Shown one piece after another: positions 12,001 through 17,417 of a stretch of 64,000 nt of DNA. A program made the translations under genes and the position numbers. The notes below the pieces were generated by a model, which was given only the letters and a program-made list of their open reading frames with translations, ran no database searches and had not been told where the DNA came from. The number at the start of each line of letters is the position of its first letter. Position 1 is the stretch's first letter. The DNA lies in the NCBI GenBank assembly GCA_964593065.1, contig CAZQGO010000001.1:310001-374000 (forward strand). The letters run 5' to 3'. This DNA is from CAZQGO01 sp964593065. GTDB lineage: Bacteria; Oederibacteriota; JAAXVQ01.

Positions 12001-12180
12001 GCCGGAAGCCTGGGCAACAAAGCCATTCGCCTGCCCCGCTTGCTGTTCGCGCCCGAAATGAGAAGGGAATTGCGGTTCTGGCTGGACTATTTCCGGAATT
12101 TCCCGGACCTCCGGTTGCGGGAGAGACGCGAACTGTCCCCAAGACGCCGAGCCCCGCGCACGGTCGGCCGCTCGGCCTAA
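1..12180 (+). CDS. giant multidomain membrane protein, 5' end outside window
   Basis: The frame is open from the first base, so the true start lies upstream; at least 4,058 residues are present (numbered from the GTG at 4). By eye the order is: a long region with no recognised family (1-760); a kinase-like fold (about 790-950) with lysine K819, an NRD catalytic loop (D919, N924) and DFG at 938-940; membrane helices with HEFFH (1220-1224); a methyltransferase-like glycine loop near 1540 with NMPAY at 1603; a second membrane block with HELGH (1918-1922) and a downstream LDG (D2012), as in site-2 proteases; a second methyltransferase-like domain (glycine loop 2319-2329, NTPF after Y2391); a third such domain (about 2560-2790); a PPDK/PEP-synthase ATP-grasp domain (about 3174-3440) and its phosphohistidine domain (H3506); and C-terminal helices. 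The PEP-binding barrel of PEP synthase is absent. Overall function is unknown. The unbroken frame argues for a real gene. Confidence 0.9.
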   Translation, partial: TVRLEAEASSPEGLRLPAGFDIQRAAHTLAWGLQIALRGWTRVGQSAFLRHELFFLGESDLRSLARENRRPHAQLRERYLTPLLPPQTLQTIADFETSIRDAYAANDPRDLRNYRQVRKILAQGIRGEIRAMLRGEREEYAADYFLEAMPFLALDDGEEVITLHRLADELYPEILAQFKTDFAKAAKKLARAEYGQAVVADLPTSEQLFALLQVRNEYQFVLIQGAAGRFLLICKGTGELPDALVELTGAGAVVPEVFGLLPLGPYLEAVGHSHPRAAGPSPRDQDNQQSLSETLRDMDLDPSRVGRFVVRIDPRLGHWWLWRFDADTGAYVRHEGQAEVREQLADLGFIQRPLAPAGDDREGVIGAMLEGHRGLYAEMVERVGKIAARRGWGGIFSGLERARTPQDRQAIDRALARLRQAGLPEERIERMRARVFPVTVAESKLGREGSRLGGLIVRHAGEYHVLFPRERLLNPDPEVLGDLLHELVEIELLENGFTLAEAHWQALRLRRLWLEGGEAPGPAVAQAWEELRNPYRWGQFELAFPGILRGILDGRNVSSRTNLATLPEDRLAGIRREFLAALHAAGWHAPPEVQERYENIVHHLLTAAQLRQLTQALGPVTERDLAWVLQRLHTFAVRLDEFGVQPEVAVQLRLLDLLNQLPFSEAQRVQLLATHGLAGPQWDGAVPDAAVTQALRAGKLDEAWERVFGQSRPIAEALPFLKALVEFFRVSLSRMENNYFINLLLDFQNTTGRPLERGTADERRRAAGELTRNTVDGLWIALEVGHYLADRGIRMERFLARGFDGIVFEGRLRGRPVVIKINLPQNGLKPRELLENINHVMSATDGRPDFVQNQELLLIRTVRDQEIVIEVNARVPGIPLWRLLHHPEAYGVGAAAVLDHLRQFLDMHAFLARHGLVNRDAQNLNNIVTRPDGRDQFVDFGNIRPRQPGEETWERRQVLLAMIKILTGQAIRLAESQEGDQGTDIGREQYIALFLKRFGEQHRELAAEIFTLWADAWENPEKPWEELSQSLGELSGRLGESERLASGIVGAALVEGGGPAAPLGLAAAESTRGLRATAETRPTAAPLPGDESLAGGIGIPGAKLPRNILARQAAVAALGYGALAAGLAGVLAALGVGDPQANLAVVASVAGFLSGRAALAGLAEWFIKGRVLRNGPGLIYVTDGRLVIDRRVQVTSFPRRVLAYTAGYICLGLLAVSSLVHEFFHYFLPSETAVYGLEALTVMTVAGFFLNALWITAAGALAVGAVLLVRVGREIRAAMAGTASLAAAPETAETDTETNAATPASFLLEAMGLGRVDQIPGATRLPLSAADESVFATAGLQVARIRLDQQPSSAVLPEGVEILRRELLIRGQQTSVFDLLLSSDGARILAAFPAGDGKQSAPPSAKTGWDYVDFTPYYLSLPNPAGRAAEEAWKNFGFEWERTQALVQAYKNVRFGPAAARLVHAINPRESYVSVAVSRLTGKVTVRPLYIKMGSLPRPRPWTRQLLVPVFPTVYTFNRFLGPDRNFYAKVYAYLKAGTPVTVLGSGSGVDTGLACLKSGRPVVSYDANSLARANVSAMAALNGLDVKVTDQRPRNPIGLVVWNMPAYTPRGLFADKTQKQLKDIWDRDIGGEILRDFARYLAANRVPALIWNESVHQAEIAEIVRAEGLTLRTLGRNVFLLEPGARERAPDMIPANAAPNGAALIRDFALPTDAFQGIRPERLEALAPLLQARLEESRAPAEEFPSILAETSLFLDRAESARARMLAGEALTADDLAARLAIEPAEAAQILDYLGGWDAELTYLKGIHPSQGGKTYFHPLVAPEAVFLTLVIVLAAATGFTAGWMFGALFLAGGFLSVLLSSPWLQRHPKLRKIATGLSGGIQILAGGLLYVTFNPAGLSATGLAVLFMPLLLSRPIHELGHYVIGKFSGLKTLEYSLFRVKIDPRELQRLHLLPKIAFLSAGILAAGLAGILLIALGSVFHLAIISVFGILLTGLALLDFLPAYRGALPLDGLRIYDALASALAEYATQRFLLPLRERRQNRRQPRGPSPEIRTQAVFPLLESLQLTDPKRIPGAKFLDAPPVRGLDVKRLELPPLADPNQPPTGADYLQCQLADPTKGAVRVFDLLYDSRGHLQAVFPVLPETLGPGRAEPVTEKMILDHRLRYLDLSPYWLQVPPLGASGAQARWRAAARAQNRARRAIEAYKQARFPGDLAERLETVPRDFPELDLGFGEETRIVEEELPDIDFLVARVERNTGAVQVKGYALRQLAAADLKPEPGYDYVIAPLYPSVYFPQLAAEQPYYQGISQELDLQPGQRVLVAGPGTGLDVWLAWRQTKNKVYVVGLNPMEIANTRAFAAAAGFEVEAVVGDNIVTADGLPRFAEPFDRVLYNTPFLALGEEEQPTYYEFLEDRWDGDYGGGMLRRFARGLLEVLKPGGQAWIWRSVKHHLQESTACLKTAGRTLDPAVLREGPDLLEVEEKAQGVCRVTRPGADVVDPRPVLAGLLHAAHVRYDLAVRKVVNASQEPKTGLYGGAGADLANFLLSTNARIGYFVARYAGLDVSDLERLADYRGKVNPDYAREKFRKGFASTADVTAKEDILAALAFELEALGVDLDQVRADDDAGHPRIRFEWAYPGAGPETYAVTFLDGDITSLGALDESGRLPAGCPQKLVDVLDGKFDIYYQRAGGQMASGYAQPHNYIHSLYAALSPGGHMITDDYALTGPRRNRVMDFGAQFPLALAEVGLPRAGDLAEDILRVRISLAGVPESLRSLFYTTEKSAPENYYGWHVRIRQKPGATPAASEPGPAGRRGARPAAAPEGPRPLPGTQGPPAEARVAQAGLRALFHGGAFLVLPGLAALLDHAGGLAAAWVRLLTGRRPVSGRLSLTPPPQTRHPGPGVARAIALVTLWALSPGAVYAQGPGGDASVPERFLAVLAASLAFLSILALPFVFMALKERKVKADLLAIEQGAARGDFLPAVKALGQKNETIRGRAREVVAGAGVRALPAMHEMLATRERRIIQTDAFWDSFGRVADQSSIPLLENAYDEMTISARRRFIDDYEISQICRLLHRPWPVHEFELAGRPYTEADYHQDERRLSQLEKRLQATPEQIGTTVGDKPHVDQGGFRTYKTVWESNPEYPAVLRSIRDLQNRMHAFRIELPKLAEIHAMGARRTVLPRIGLKALYLAEMARTGLPVPDGFVIPPDVDVNEPRDGQAILQAAAAFFARHETLIVRSSPEISMPGMLETIGNITTEQELVQAIRQVRLSWSKPEVVEYRKQQGLPMYMDLPVIVQKMAAGDKNQLSGSGVFFTRDPVNGSATPVLRFAVQAKGEAVVGRAPQAPLSQFPERFAWAFDRLRSAGGQLERTFREAVEMEFVIENGELWIVQARPAAMSANARLQSALEMSVEGLVEPATLAAAVGNAMYQPLYRVAPNAELLELGRGLGSAPGAVRGTVVTSLAQAEQARREGKKCILAAWNHPEQIPRALLDGMVVGVVTANGHEALHDSVLARSLGIPVVDQVRGGEQRLKPGTEVILDGTTGRIFAAPAGPNPFLLDSFVEVAGTRFSIRQEQNLNRERYAGRKDYRPLIREHAALTEKYLVRSEGFGTLEILKLSIQAHAAHERIRDLGSQGRKYRSPERIAKDISAAYSPAVKAALEKRRAGLPPLGSDGSPESAGGVLPFVKARWVNRGNPDEAVRAQRAAAYDTRTAWWLENGLLYGVAAVPVLIGILGFGLPALATAGAGYVLVWALFAPLHYLRTRAGRAPPANLRAAWVIAGINLAFAPALLLAPGFLPAIVGASLVTHWGVNHWLGSSRADFGLDSALLQTGVRAVLGRGASLALPGSAALLDNAGGVASAMIRLVAGARPVSGRLTLTLPAQTSHPGPGVALAVAVGRATGATRLGVLSRQWALGRQPEAYLAAWGRAAQYRSALGRELQNENSQVRRLIRRGAGNDLRQMQRQLLTTLADMLRQEPPSEELLAETLDFMQALAPMATMTAGSLGNKAIRLPRLLFAPEMRRELRFWLDYFRNFPDLRLRERRELSPRRRAPRTVGRSA
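8524..8718 (+). repeat. intragenic repeat, copy 1 (giant gene)
   Basis: Encodes residues about 2841-2905 of the giant protein: a hydrophobic LPG-x-AALLD segment followed by a PVSGRL motif and a HPGPGVA motif. A second copy lies about 3 kb downstream. Both reading frame and nucleotide sequence are similar, with long identical runs around the PVSGRL and HPGPGVA codons. The two copies bracket the HEAT-like, ATP-grasp and phosphohistidine region, which suggests segmental duplication or insertion of that block. Confidence 0.75.
11485..11682 (+). repeat. intragenic repeat, copy 2 (giant gene)
   Basis: Encodes residues about 3828-3893 of the giant protein, again LPGSAALLD, then PVSGRL, then HPGPGVA. 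It matches the copy at 8524-8718 in protein and DNA. Confidence 0.75.
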
Positions 12181-12209
12181 TCCGAGGCGCCAAGAGAGAG
12201 AAAATTGTA

Positions 12210-12215
12210 TATAAT
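12210..12215 (+). promoter_or_regulatory. possible -10 element for the sirtuin gene
   Basis: A perfect TATAAT hexamer lies 70 bases before the chosen sirtuin ATG, in an AT-rich pocket just after the giant gene ends. No good -35 hexamer is visible 16-18 bases upstream, so this is weak evidence. Confidence 0.25.
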
Positions 12216-12285
12216 ATGTAAACGGCGGAATCAGGCGGCACCAGCGCCTCCGGTTCCGACTTCCAGTATTGGCGAGGGTCATTCC

Positions 12286-13077
12286 ATGCCCGCTCAGGGG
12301 ACGGAAAGGGAAGCAGCGCTGATCTTGCAGGCTGCCGACCTGCTGCGCAGGAGCCGGCATATTCTCTTTATCACCGGGGCCGGACTTTCCGCGGATTCCG
12401 GGCTGCCGACCTACCGGGGAATCGGCGGCCTGTATGAACAGGAAGCCGCCGAGGAGGGCCTCCCCATCGAGGAAGCGCTGTCCGGGCACATGCTCCAGGC
12501 CCGGCCGGAAATTTCGTGGAAATACCTGTTGCAGATGGAGCAGGCTTGCCGGGGAGCCGCCTGCAACCGCGGGCACGAGGTCATCGCCCTCATCGAAAAG
12601 GAGCGCGAACGCGTCTGGGTACTCACGCAGAACATCGACGGATTTCACCAGGCCGCGGGTTCCCAACAAGTGATCGACATTCACGGCGACATCCACGATC
12701 TGCAGTGCACCCGCTGCGATTTTCGGAAACGGGTGCCGGACTTTGAAGATTGGGTCTCCCTCCCGCCTGCCTGCCCGGCCTGCGGAGCAGTCTTGCGGCC
12801 CCGGGTCGTGCTTTTCGGAGAACGGCTTCCCGAGGACAAGGTCGACACCCTCCAGGCCGAACTGTCCCGGGGGTTCGACCTGATTTTTACCATCGGCACG
12901 ACCAGCGTCCTTCCTTATATTGCCTGGCCGGTATTGACCGCCAAGCGGCTGGGGATCCCGACCGTGGAGATCAATCCCGGAACCTCCGCGGTTTCCGGGG
13001 CGGTGGACCTCCGCCTTCCCCTGGGCGCGGCCTGGGCCCTGGATGCCGTCTGGAAAGCCAGCCATGGAAAAAATTAG
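12286..13077 (+). CDS. Sir2-family NAD-dependent protein deacylase
   Basis: Sirtuins remove acyl groups from lysines using NAD. The 263-residue product shows the family motifs in order: [15 protein letters not shown] for NAD binding, [13 protein letters not shown], the catalytic histidine in IHGD, two Cys-x2-Cys pairs (CTRC and CPAC) for structural zinc, GTTS, and a late NPG. I chose the ATG at 12286, preceded by a GGCGAGGG ribosome-binding-like stretch, over an in-frame TTG at 12205 that overlaps the candidate promoter. The 3' end overlaps the next gene by 14 bases, so the two are probably co-transcribed. Its substrates cannot be deduced from the sequence. Confidence 0.93.
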   Translation: MPAQGTEREAALILQAADLLRRSRHILFITGAGLSADSGLPTYRGIGGLYEQEAAEEGLPIEEALSGHMLQARPEISWKYLLQMEQACRGAACNRGHEVIALIEKERERVWVLTQNIDGFHQAAGSQQVIDIHGDIHDLQCTRCDFRKRVPDFEDWVSLPPACPACGAVLRPRVVLFGERLPEDKVDTLQAELSRGFDLIFTIGTTSVLPYIAWPVLTAKRLGIPTVEINPGTSAVSGAVDLRLPLGAAWALDAVWKASHGKN

Positions 13078-13795
13078 GCTGTCCAAGCTCATGGCGCACC
13101 GGGGCCTGTGTTCCCGCCGCGAGGCGGATGCGTTCATCGAGCAGGGGTTGGTCTATGTGGACGGAGAACGCGTGTCCACCCTGGGCACGAAGGTGGATCC
13201 GCAGCAGGAGATCCGGCTGGCCGACCGGGGCGCGTCGCGGCAGGAACAAAAGATCACCATCCTGCTGAACAAGCCCGTAGGCTTCGTTTCCGGGCAGCCT
13301 GAAAAAAATTATCCGGCGGCCCTGTCCCTGCTCGTGCCGGCCAACCGCTTTCCCCGAGACCGGAATCCCCTGCGCTTCCGGCCTGCCCACCTGCAGGGCC
13401 TGGCGCCCGCCGGCCGCCTGGACATCGATTCCGAAGGCCTGCTGGTTTTCACCCAGGACGGGCGAGTGGCGCGCAGGCTGATCGGCCCGGACTCGGCGGT
13501 CGAGAAGGAATACTTGGTCCGCACGGCGGGAACGGTGACCGCCTCCATTTTGGGCCGTCTCGCTCACGGACTGTCCCTGGACGGGAAGCCGCTGAAACCA
13601 GCGCGCGTGGCGCGCTTGAACGAGGCCCAGCTGCAATTTGTATTGACGGAAGGGCGCAAGCGCCAGATCCGGCGCATGTGCGAACTGGCGGGCCTGAAGG
13701 TCCTGACCCTGAAACGCGTGCGCATCGGGGAGGTGCGCCTGGAAAACCTGCCCTCTGGGCTGTGGCGTTATTTACGGCCGGAGGAAAAATTCTGA
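13064..13795 (+). CDS. RsuA/RluB-family rRNA pseudouridine synthase
   Basis: Converts a specific rRNA uridine to pseudouridine. An N-terminal S4 RNA-binding domain (residues about 3-50, [18 protein letters not shown]) is followed by the catalytic [11 protein letters not shown] motif, whose aspartate is the family nucleophile, and by [11 protein letters not shown] near the C-terminus. At 243 residues it has the usual length. The ATG at 13064 has a GGAAAG seven bases upstream and places the S4 domain right at the N-terminus; an in-frame ATG at 13043 would add seven residues. It cannot be assigned to the large or small subunit (RluB, RluE, RluF or RsuA) by eye. Confidence 0.93.
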   Translation: MEKIRLSKLMAHRGLCSRREADAFIEQGLVYVDGERVSTLGTKVDPQQEIRLADRGASRQEQKITILLNKPVGFVSGQPEKNYPAALSLLVPANRFPRDRNPLRFRPAHLQGLAPAGRLDIDSEGLLVFTQDGRVARRLIGPDSAVEKEYLVRTAGTVTASILGRLAHGLSLDGKPLKPARVARLNEAQLQFVLTEGRKRQIRRMCELAGLKVLTLKRVRIGEVRLENLPSGLWRYLRPEEKF

Positions 13796-13809
13796 AAGCG
13801 AGCGGAGGG

Positions 13810-14700
13810 TCACCCCAGGAAATAGCCTAGGGCGAGCAGCAGGTCGGTTCCCAGCACCACGCCGACATTGGCGGCCAAGGCGGGAAGCATCCGTTCCCAC
13901 TCGGAGCCATGTTGCCAGGCGGTCCGGGCGGACCGGTAGGCCAGGGGCAGGGTCAAAAACGCCAGCAGCACCGTGGCCGGCAACCGGCCCAGGACCACGC
14001 CTAGGCCCAGGAGAGCATAACTGCCGGCCAGGGCCGCCGTGTACACCCGGGCCGCGTTCCTCCACCCCAGGAGAATGACGAGATGTGCCCGTCCCCCGCG
14101 GCGGTCCGCCTCGGCGTCCGGGAACTCGTTGAGCAACAGCAGCAGGGAGGTCAGGATTCCGGGAGTGAGCGACAGCCATACCACGGAGCCGGTCAAGGTT
14201 CGGGCCTGGACATAGTAAGTGCCCAGAACGACGAAGGTTCCCAGGCAGAGGCCGGCCATCAGTTCTCCCAGGCCCCAGCGGGCCAGGTGGGTGGTATAAA
14301 ACAGGATGACCAGGCCGCCGGCCAGCATGAACGCCAGTACCGGCCAGCCCGCCACCCAGGCCAAATACAGTCCCGAAAAGAAGGCGCCGAGCAGGGCTGC
14401 GAACGCAGCCACCCGCACGGCACGGGGCGTGGTCGCGCCCTGCTGGAGATTGCCGCTGCCCCCCGAGAAGGGCGTGCGGCGGGTATGGAGATCGATGCCC
14501 GTGCGATGGTCCGACAGCTCGTTGAAGAGGTTGACCGCCACGTGCGCCAGTACGATGCCGAGCATGGCCAGGCCGAACCGGAGCTGCATGAAGGTTCCGT
14601 CCCGGTAAGCCGCCGCTCCTCCGATCAAAACCAGGAACACCGACAGGAGTAAAAAGGGGGCGCGGATCTGGGCTGCCCAGACTTGCAACCCTTTGGGCAT
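13810..14700 (-). CDS. menA: UbiA-superfamily prenyltransferase, MenA-like
   Basis: Probably 1,4-dihydroxy-2-naphthoate prenyltransferase, the membrane step of menaquinone synthesis. The 296-residue protein is strongly hydrophobic with about eight to nine membrane segments. It carries two aspartate motifs: NELSDHRTGID (N60, D64, D70), with the spacing seen in MenA, and NEFPDAEADRRGGR. Other UbiA enzymes (protohaem IX, chlorophyll or 4-hydroxybenzoate prenyltransferases) are less likely from the motif spacing. A GGAGG lies nine bases before the ATG. The gene converges with the pseudouridine synthase gene and diverges from the DUF2141 gene. No other men genes are in the window. Confidence 0.8.
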   Translation of the reverse strand: MPKGLQVWAAQIRAPFLLLSVFLVLIGGAAAYRDGTFMQLRFGLAMLGIVLAHVAVNLFNELSDHRTGIDLHTRRTPFSGGSGNLQQGATTPRAVRVAAFAALLGAFFSGLYLAWVAGWPVLAFMLAGGLVILFYTTHLARWGLGELMAGLCLGTFVVLGTYYVQARTLTGSVVWLSLTPGILTSLLLLLNEFPDAEADRRGGRAHLVILLGWRNAARVYTAALAGSYALLGLGVVLGRLPATVLLAFLTLPLAYRSARTAWQHGSEWERMLPALAANVGVVLGTDLLLALGYFLG

Positions 14701-14720
14701 TCTGGCCTCCGTTTCGGCCC

Positions 14721-14744
14721 CGGCCGGCGGTTCGCCGCCGGCCG
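14721..14744 (-). other. GC hairpin with TTCG loop in the menA leader
   Basis: Two perfect 10-base arms (CGGCCGGCGG and its complement) enclose TTCG. The hairpin lies about 20 bases upstream of the menA start, just before its ribosome-binding site. There is no T-run, so it is not an evident terminator. It may be a leader structure or stability element. Confidence 0.5.
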
Positions 14745-14774
14745 AAACCCGTGGTCGTTGCAGACAAAACGCAC

Positions 14775-14803
14775 TTTCAATTGCTCAATATGTATATTAT
14801 GAT
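14775..14803 (+). promoter_or_regulatory. candidate promoter for the DUF2141 gene
   Basis: TTTCAA (14775-14780), a 17-base spacer and TATGAT (14798-14803) lie 54 bases before the DUF2141 ATG, in the AT-rich divergent region shared with menA. Confidence 0.4.
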
Positions 14804-14856
14804 ACCGCATAAAGCAAGCAAAGAAATTCCAGACTGAAAAAGCGGCGGGAGCCCTC

Positions 14857-15438
14857 ATGAGGATTCAGGCAGCCAGGTTCATACTCGTCCTGCTGATGCC
14901 CTTAGCGATGTTTTGGTTCCGGGGGGGGATCGCCCGGGCGGAGGAATCCCCGGTCCCGGCGGCGGCTGCCGCGGAGGGCGGGACCGCCACGGCCGCCGTC
15001 GCCGCGCCGGTTTCCCCCACGGCTTCCGCGGGCCTGGAAGAGACGCCCGCCCCCGAGCCGACGGCCGGCGACATCAGCGTGATCGTCACCGGACTGCGCA
15101 GCGAGCGCGGCGTGGTCCGGGTTTCGCTGTATGCCTCGCCCGAGGGTTTTCCCAACGACGCGACCAAATCCCTGGTGTCCCTGCAGGCGGGAATCGTGGG
15201 CGGCCAGGCCCGGGTGGTATTTCGGGGCGTGGAACCCGGGACCTACGCCGTCAGCGTGTTGCACGATGAGAACAACAACCGGAAGCTGGATACCAATTTT
15301 CTCGGCATGCCCACGGAAGGCGTAGGTTCCACCAACCGCGCCCAGGGCCGCTTGGGACCTCCGCGCTACGAAGATTCCACCTTTGAACACGGAAATCAAA
15401 ATACTCATCTCAAACTCTCCGTAACGTATCTCTTCTAA
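14857..15438 (+). CDS. secreted DUF2141-family protein
   Basis: A 193-residue exported protein of unknown function. A signal peptide (residues about 1-28, ending ARA) is followed by an Ala/Pro-rich linker (about 29-70). A beta-sandwich-like DUF2141 domain follows, with the family's VRVSLYASPEGF stretch, GTYAVSVLHDENNNRKLD, and a late GPPRYEDSTFEHG. The DENNNRKLD segment looks like a calcium-type loop, but that is inference. The DUF2141 gene diverges from menA and converges on the crtI-like gene. I see nothing notable in the 208 bases between it and that gene. Confidence 0.85.
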   Translation: MRIQAARFILVLLMPLAMFWFRGGIARAEESPVPAAAAAEGGTATAAVAAPVSPTASAGLEETPAPEPTAGDISVIVTGLRSERGVVRVSLYASPEGFPNDATKSLVSLQAGIVGGQARVVFRGVEPGTYAVSVLHDENNNRKLDTNFLGMPTEGVGSTNRAQGRLGPPRYEDSTFEHGNQNTHLKLSVTYLF

Positions 15439-15646
15439 CCCGGATGCGTTCCGCCCCGACCGCAGGGCTCCGTCCCGCGGCACAGGGGATACTTTCCGCG
15501 CGTTTTGTTTTCCATCCTTGCCAAACCCAAACAGGTCGCGCAGCAACAGCGAACCGATCCCAAAGCGCCTGGGGCCTTACCGGTTCAAAGCCAGCCCGAA
15601 AAGAGGCGGGAATACTCGGCCCTTCCCCGGCCCAAACTGAGAAGGG

Positions 15647-17170
15647 TCAAATTTGCAGATTCTTGGAAATGTAGGGAATCCGGTGCTTTTTGGATATCAA
15701 GTTGGCGGTGATGCGTCCGGATTCGTAGATGGTGGGCAGGCCGCTGCCGGGGTGGGTCCCGCCGCCTACCAAGTAGCAGTGGCCGAGTTCCTCGAAGACA
15801 TTGTGAGGACGGTAATACAGCATCTGGGTCAGCTTGTGCGAGAGATTGAAGGTCGCTCCGTAAAAAATCCCATAATCGCGCTCCCAATGCTCGGGAGTGA
15901 TGATGCGTTCCTGCTCGATGTGCCGTTCGATATCCTGCATGGGGGTCCTGCGGGCGATGGTTTTCAGCATCAGATCGCGGAACCGGTCCTGCTCCCGGGA
16001 CCAGTCAATGCCGCTGGACTGGTTGGGAACGGGCACGAGCACGTAAACTGCCGACTTCCCGGGAGGCGCCAGGGTGGAGTCGGTCACGCTGGCGTTCCGG
16101 ATGTAGAAGGAGTTGTCCTCGGACAGATGTTTGGTTTTAAAGATGTTTTCCACGTTCTTCCGGTAATCGTCCGCAAAGACGATGGTATGGTGCCCGAGGG
16201 AAGGATACAGGGTATCGAGGCCCAAATAAAGCATGAAGGTCGAACAGGAATAGTCGCGCCGCTTCAGGCTTTCGCGGCTCCAGGTCCGCAGGACGCCGTC
16301 CGGGACCAGGGTGGACATGGCGTGGGCGAAATCGGCGTTGAGGATCACCTCGTCCGCGTGCACCTTTTCGCCCGATGGCAATTCCACGCCCCGGACGCTG
16401 CGGCCTTCCAGCCACAATTGCTTGACGGGCGTGCCCAGTTCGATGCGGCCCCCGTGTTCCCGGATCACGTCCGCCATGCGCTCGGAGATGACGCTTAAAC
16501 CGCCGGTCACGTGGTAAACGCCATATGCGTGCTCGATGTAGGATAAAAGGCCGAAGGCACCCGGACAATCCCAGGGAGACATGCCGAGGTATTTGGCCTG
16601 GAAGGTGAAGGCCAACCGGGCCTTTTCCGGGCCGAAATAGTCTCCCAGCACGTGGATGAGCGACCGCCCGAGCGACAGGTGGGGCAGGGCCCGGCGGAAC
16701 TCCTTGGAGAAAAACTGGCCCACCGAGGAGTAGTCTTTCTGCAGGCAGGGGTACATCATGTCGAAGCGCCGCTTTTCCACGCGATAGTACTTGTCCAGCC
16801 CCTCGCCCGTACCGGGGAAAACCCTTTCCAGCTCGCTCCGCATGGTCTCCCGGTCCGTGGTCGGATTCAGGTCCCGGTCGGAAAAGCGGAGATGGTACAT
16901 GGGTTCCAGGCGCGTGAATTTCAGGTAATCCCCGCTGCGCCGCCGCGATTCCTCGAACACTTCGTCCAGGATATCCTTGAGCATCAGGAAGGTCGGACCG
17001 GTATCGAAGACGAAATCGCCGAGACGGAGGGCCGCGTTGCGGCCGCCGACCGCGGCGGCTTTTTCGAAAAGGGTGACTTTGAAACCGCGGCTGGACAGCA
17101 GCATGCCGGCGGTCAGGCCCCCCGGCCCCGCGCCAATGATGACAATATGCTTGGATTTACCGGAAGCCAT
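15647..17170 (-). CDS. CrtI-type phytoene desaturase family oxidoreductase
   Basis: An FAD-dependent amine-oxidase-fold enzyme of the carotenoid desaturase/isomerase family. The N-terminus has the dinucleotide motif IGAGPGGLTAGMLL and a following VGGRN. The C-terminus has GGGTHPGSGLPTIYESGRI, the signature of CrtI-type enzymes. The length of 507 residues is usual. I chose the ATG at 17170 because AGGAAGGA sits nine bases upstream; an in-frame ATG at 17212 adds 14 residues. There is no phytoene synthase or cyclase in the window, so a carotenoid product is not assured. Desaturation of another isoprenoid, or a retinol-saturase-like reaction, remains possible. Confidence 0.85.
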   Translation of the reverse strand: MASGKSKHIVIIGAGPGGLTAGMLLSSRGFKVTLFEKAAAVGGRNAALRLGDFVFDTGPTFLMLKDILDEVFEESRRRSGDYLKFTRLEPMYHLRFSDRDLNPTTDRETMRSELERVFPGTGEGLDKYYRVEKRRFDMMYPCLQKDYSSVGQFFSKEFRRALPHLSLGRSLIHVLGDYFGPEKARLAFTFQAKYLGMSPWDCPGAFGLLSYIEHAYGVYHVTGGLSVISERMADVIREHGGRIELGTPVKQLWLEGRSVRGVELPSGEKVHADEVILNADFAHAMSTLVPDGVLRTWSRESLKRRDYSCSTFMLYLGLDTLYPSLGHHTIVFADDYRKNVENIFKTKHLSEDNSFYIRNASVTDSTLAPPGKSAVYVLVPVPNQSSGIDWSREQDRFRDLMLKTIARRTPMQDIERHIEQERIITPEHWERDYGIFYGATFNLSHKLTQMLYYRPHNVFEELGHCYLVGGGTHPGSGLPTIYESGRITANLISKKHRIPYISKNLQI

Positions 17171-17226
17171 CGCGAACCATCCTTCCTGACAGGATCGTAC
17201 GGCTGGGAACACGATGAAATTTATTC

Positions 17227-17255
17227 ATGCTACCCATTTTTGGTTCATAAATCAA
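17227..17255 (-). promoter_or_regulatory. weak candidate promoter for the crtI-like gene
   Basis: On the minus strand TTGATT, a 17-base spacer and TAGCAT precede the chosen start by about 57 bases. Each hexamer matches consensus at four of six positions. Confidence 0.25.
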
Positions 17256-17320
17256 GCAGGGATTCGTTCCGGCCGTTCCGCAGGGTCCGACGGGGAAGGT
17301 GAAAATTAGCCAAAATTGAA

Positions 17321-17349
17321 TTTCCAAATATCCGGGATGTTGTTATACT
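17321..17349 (+). promoter_or_regulatory. candidate promoter for the tolC-like/RND operon
   Basis: TTTCCA (17321-17326), a 17-base spacer and TATACT (17344-17349) lie 69 bases upstream of the tolC-like ATG, in the divergent region with the crtI-like gene. Confidence 0.35.
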
Positions 17350-17417
17350 TTTCGACTCCGAAAGAAATCTGTTCTTCCGACCCCGGAGGAACGCCTTCAT
17401 TTCAGGAGGTGTCCCAC

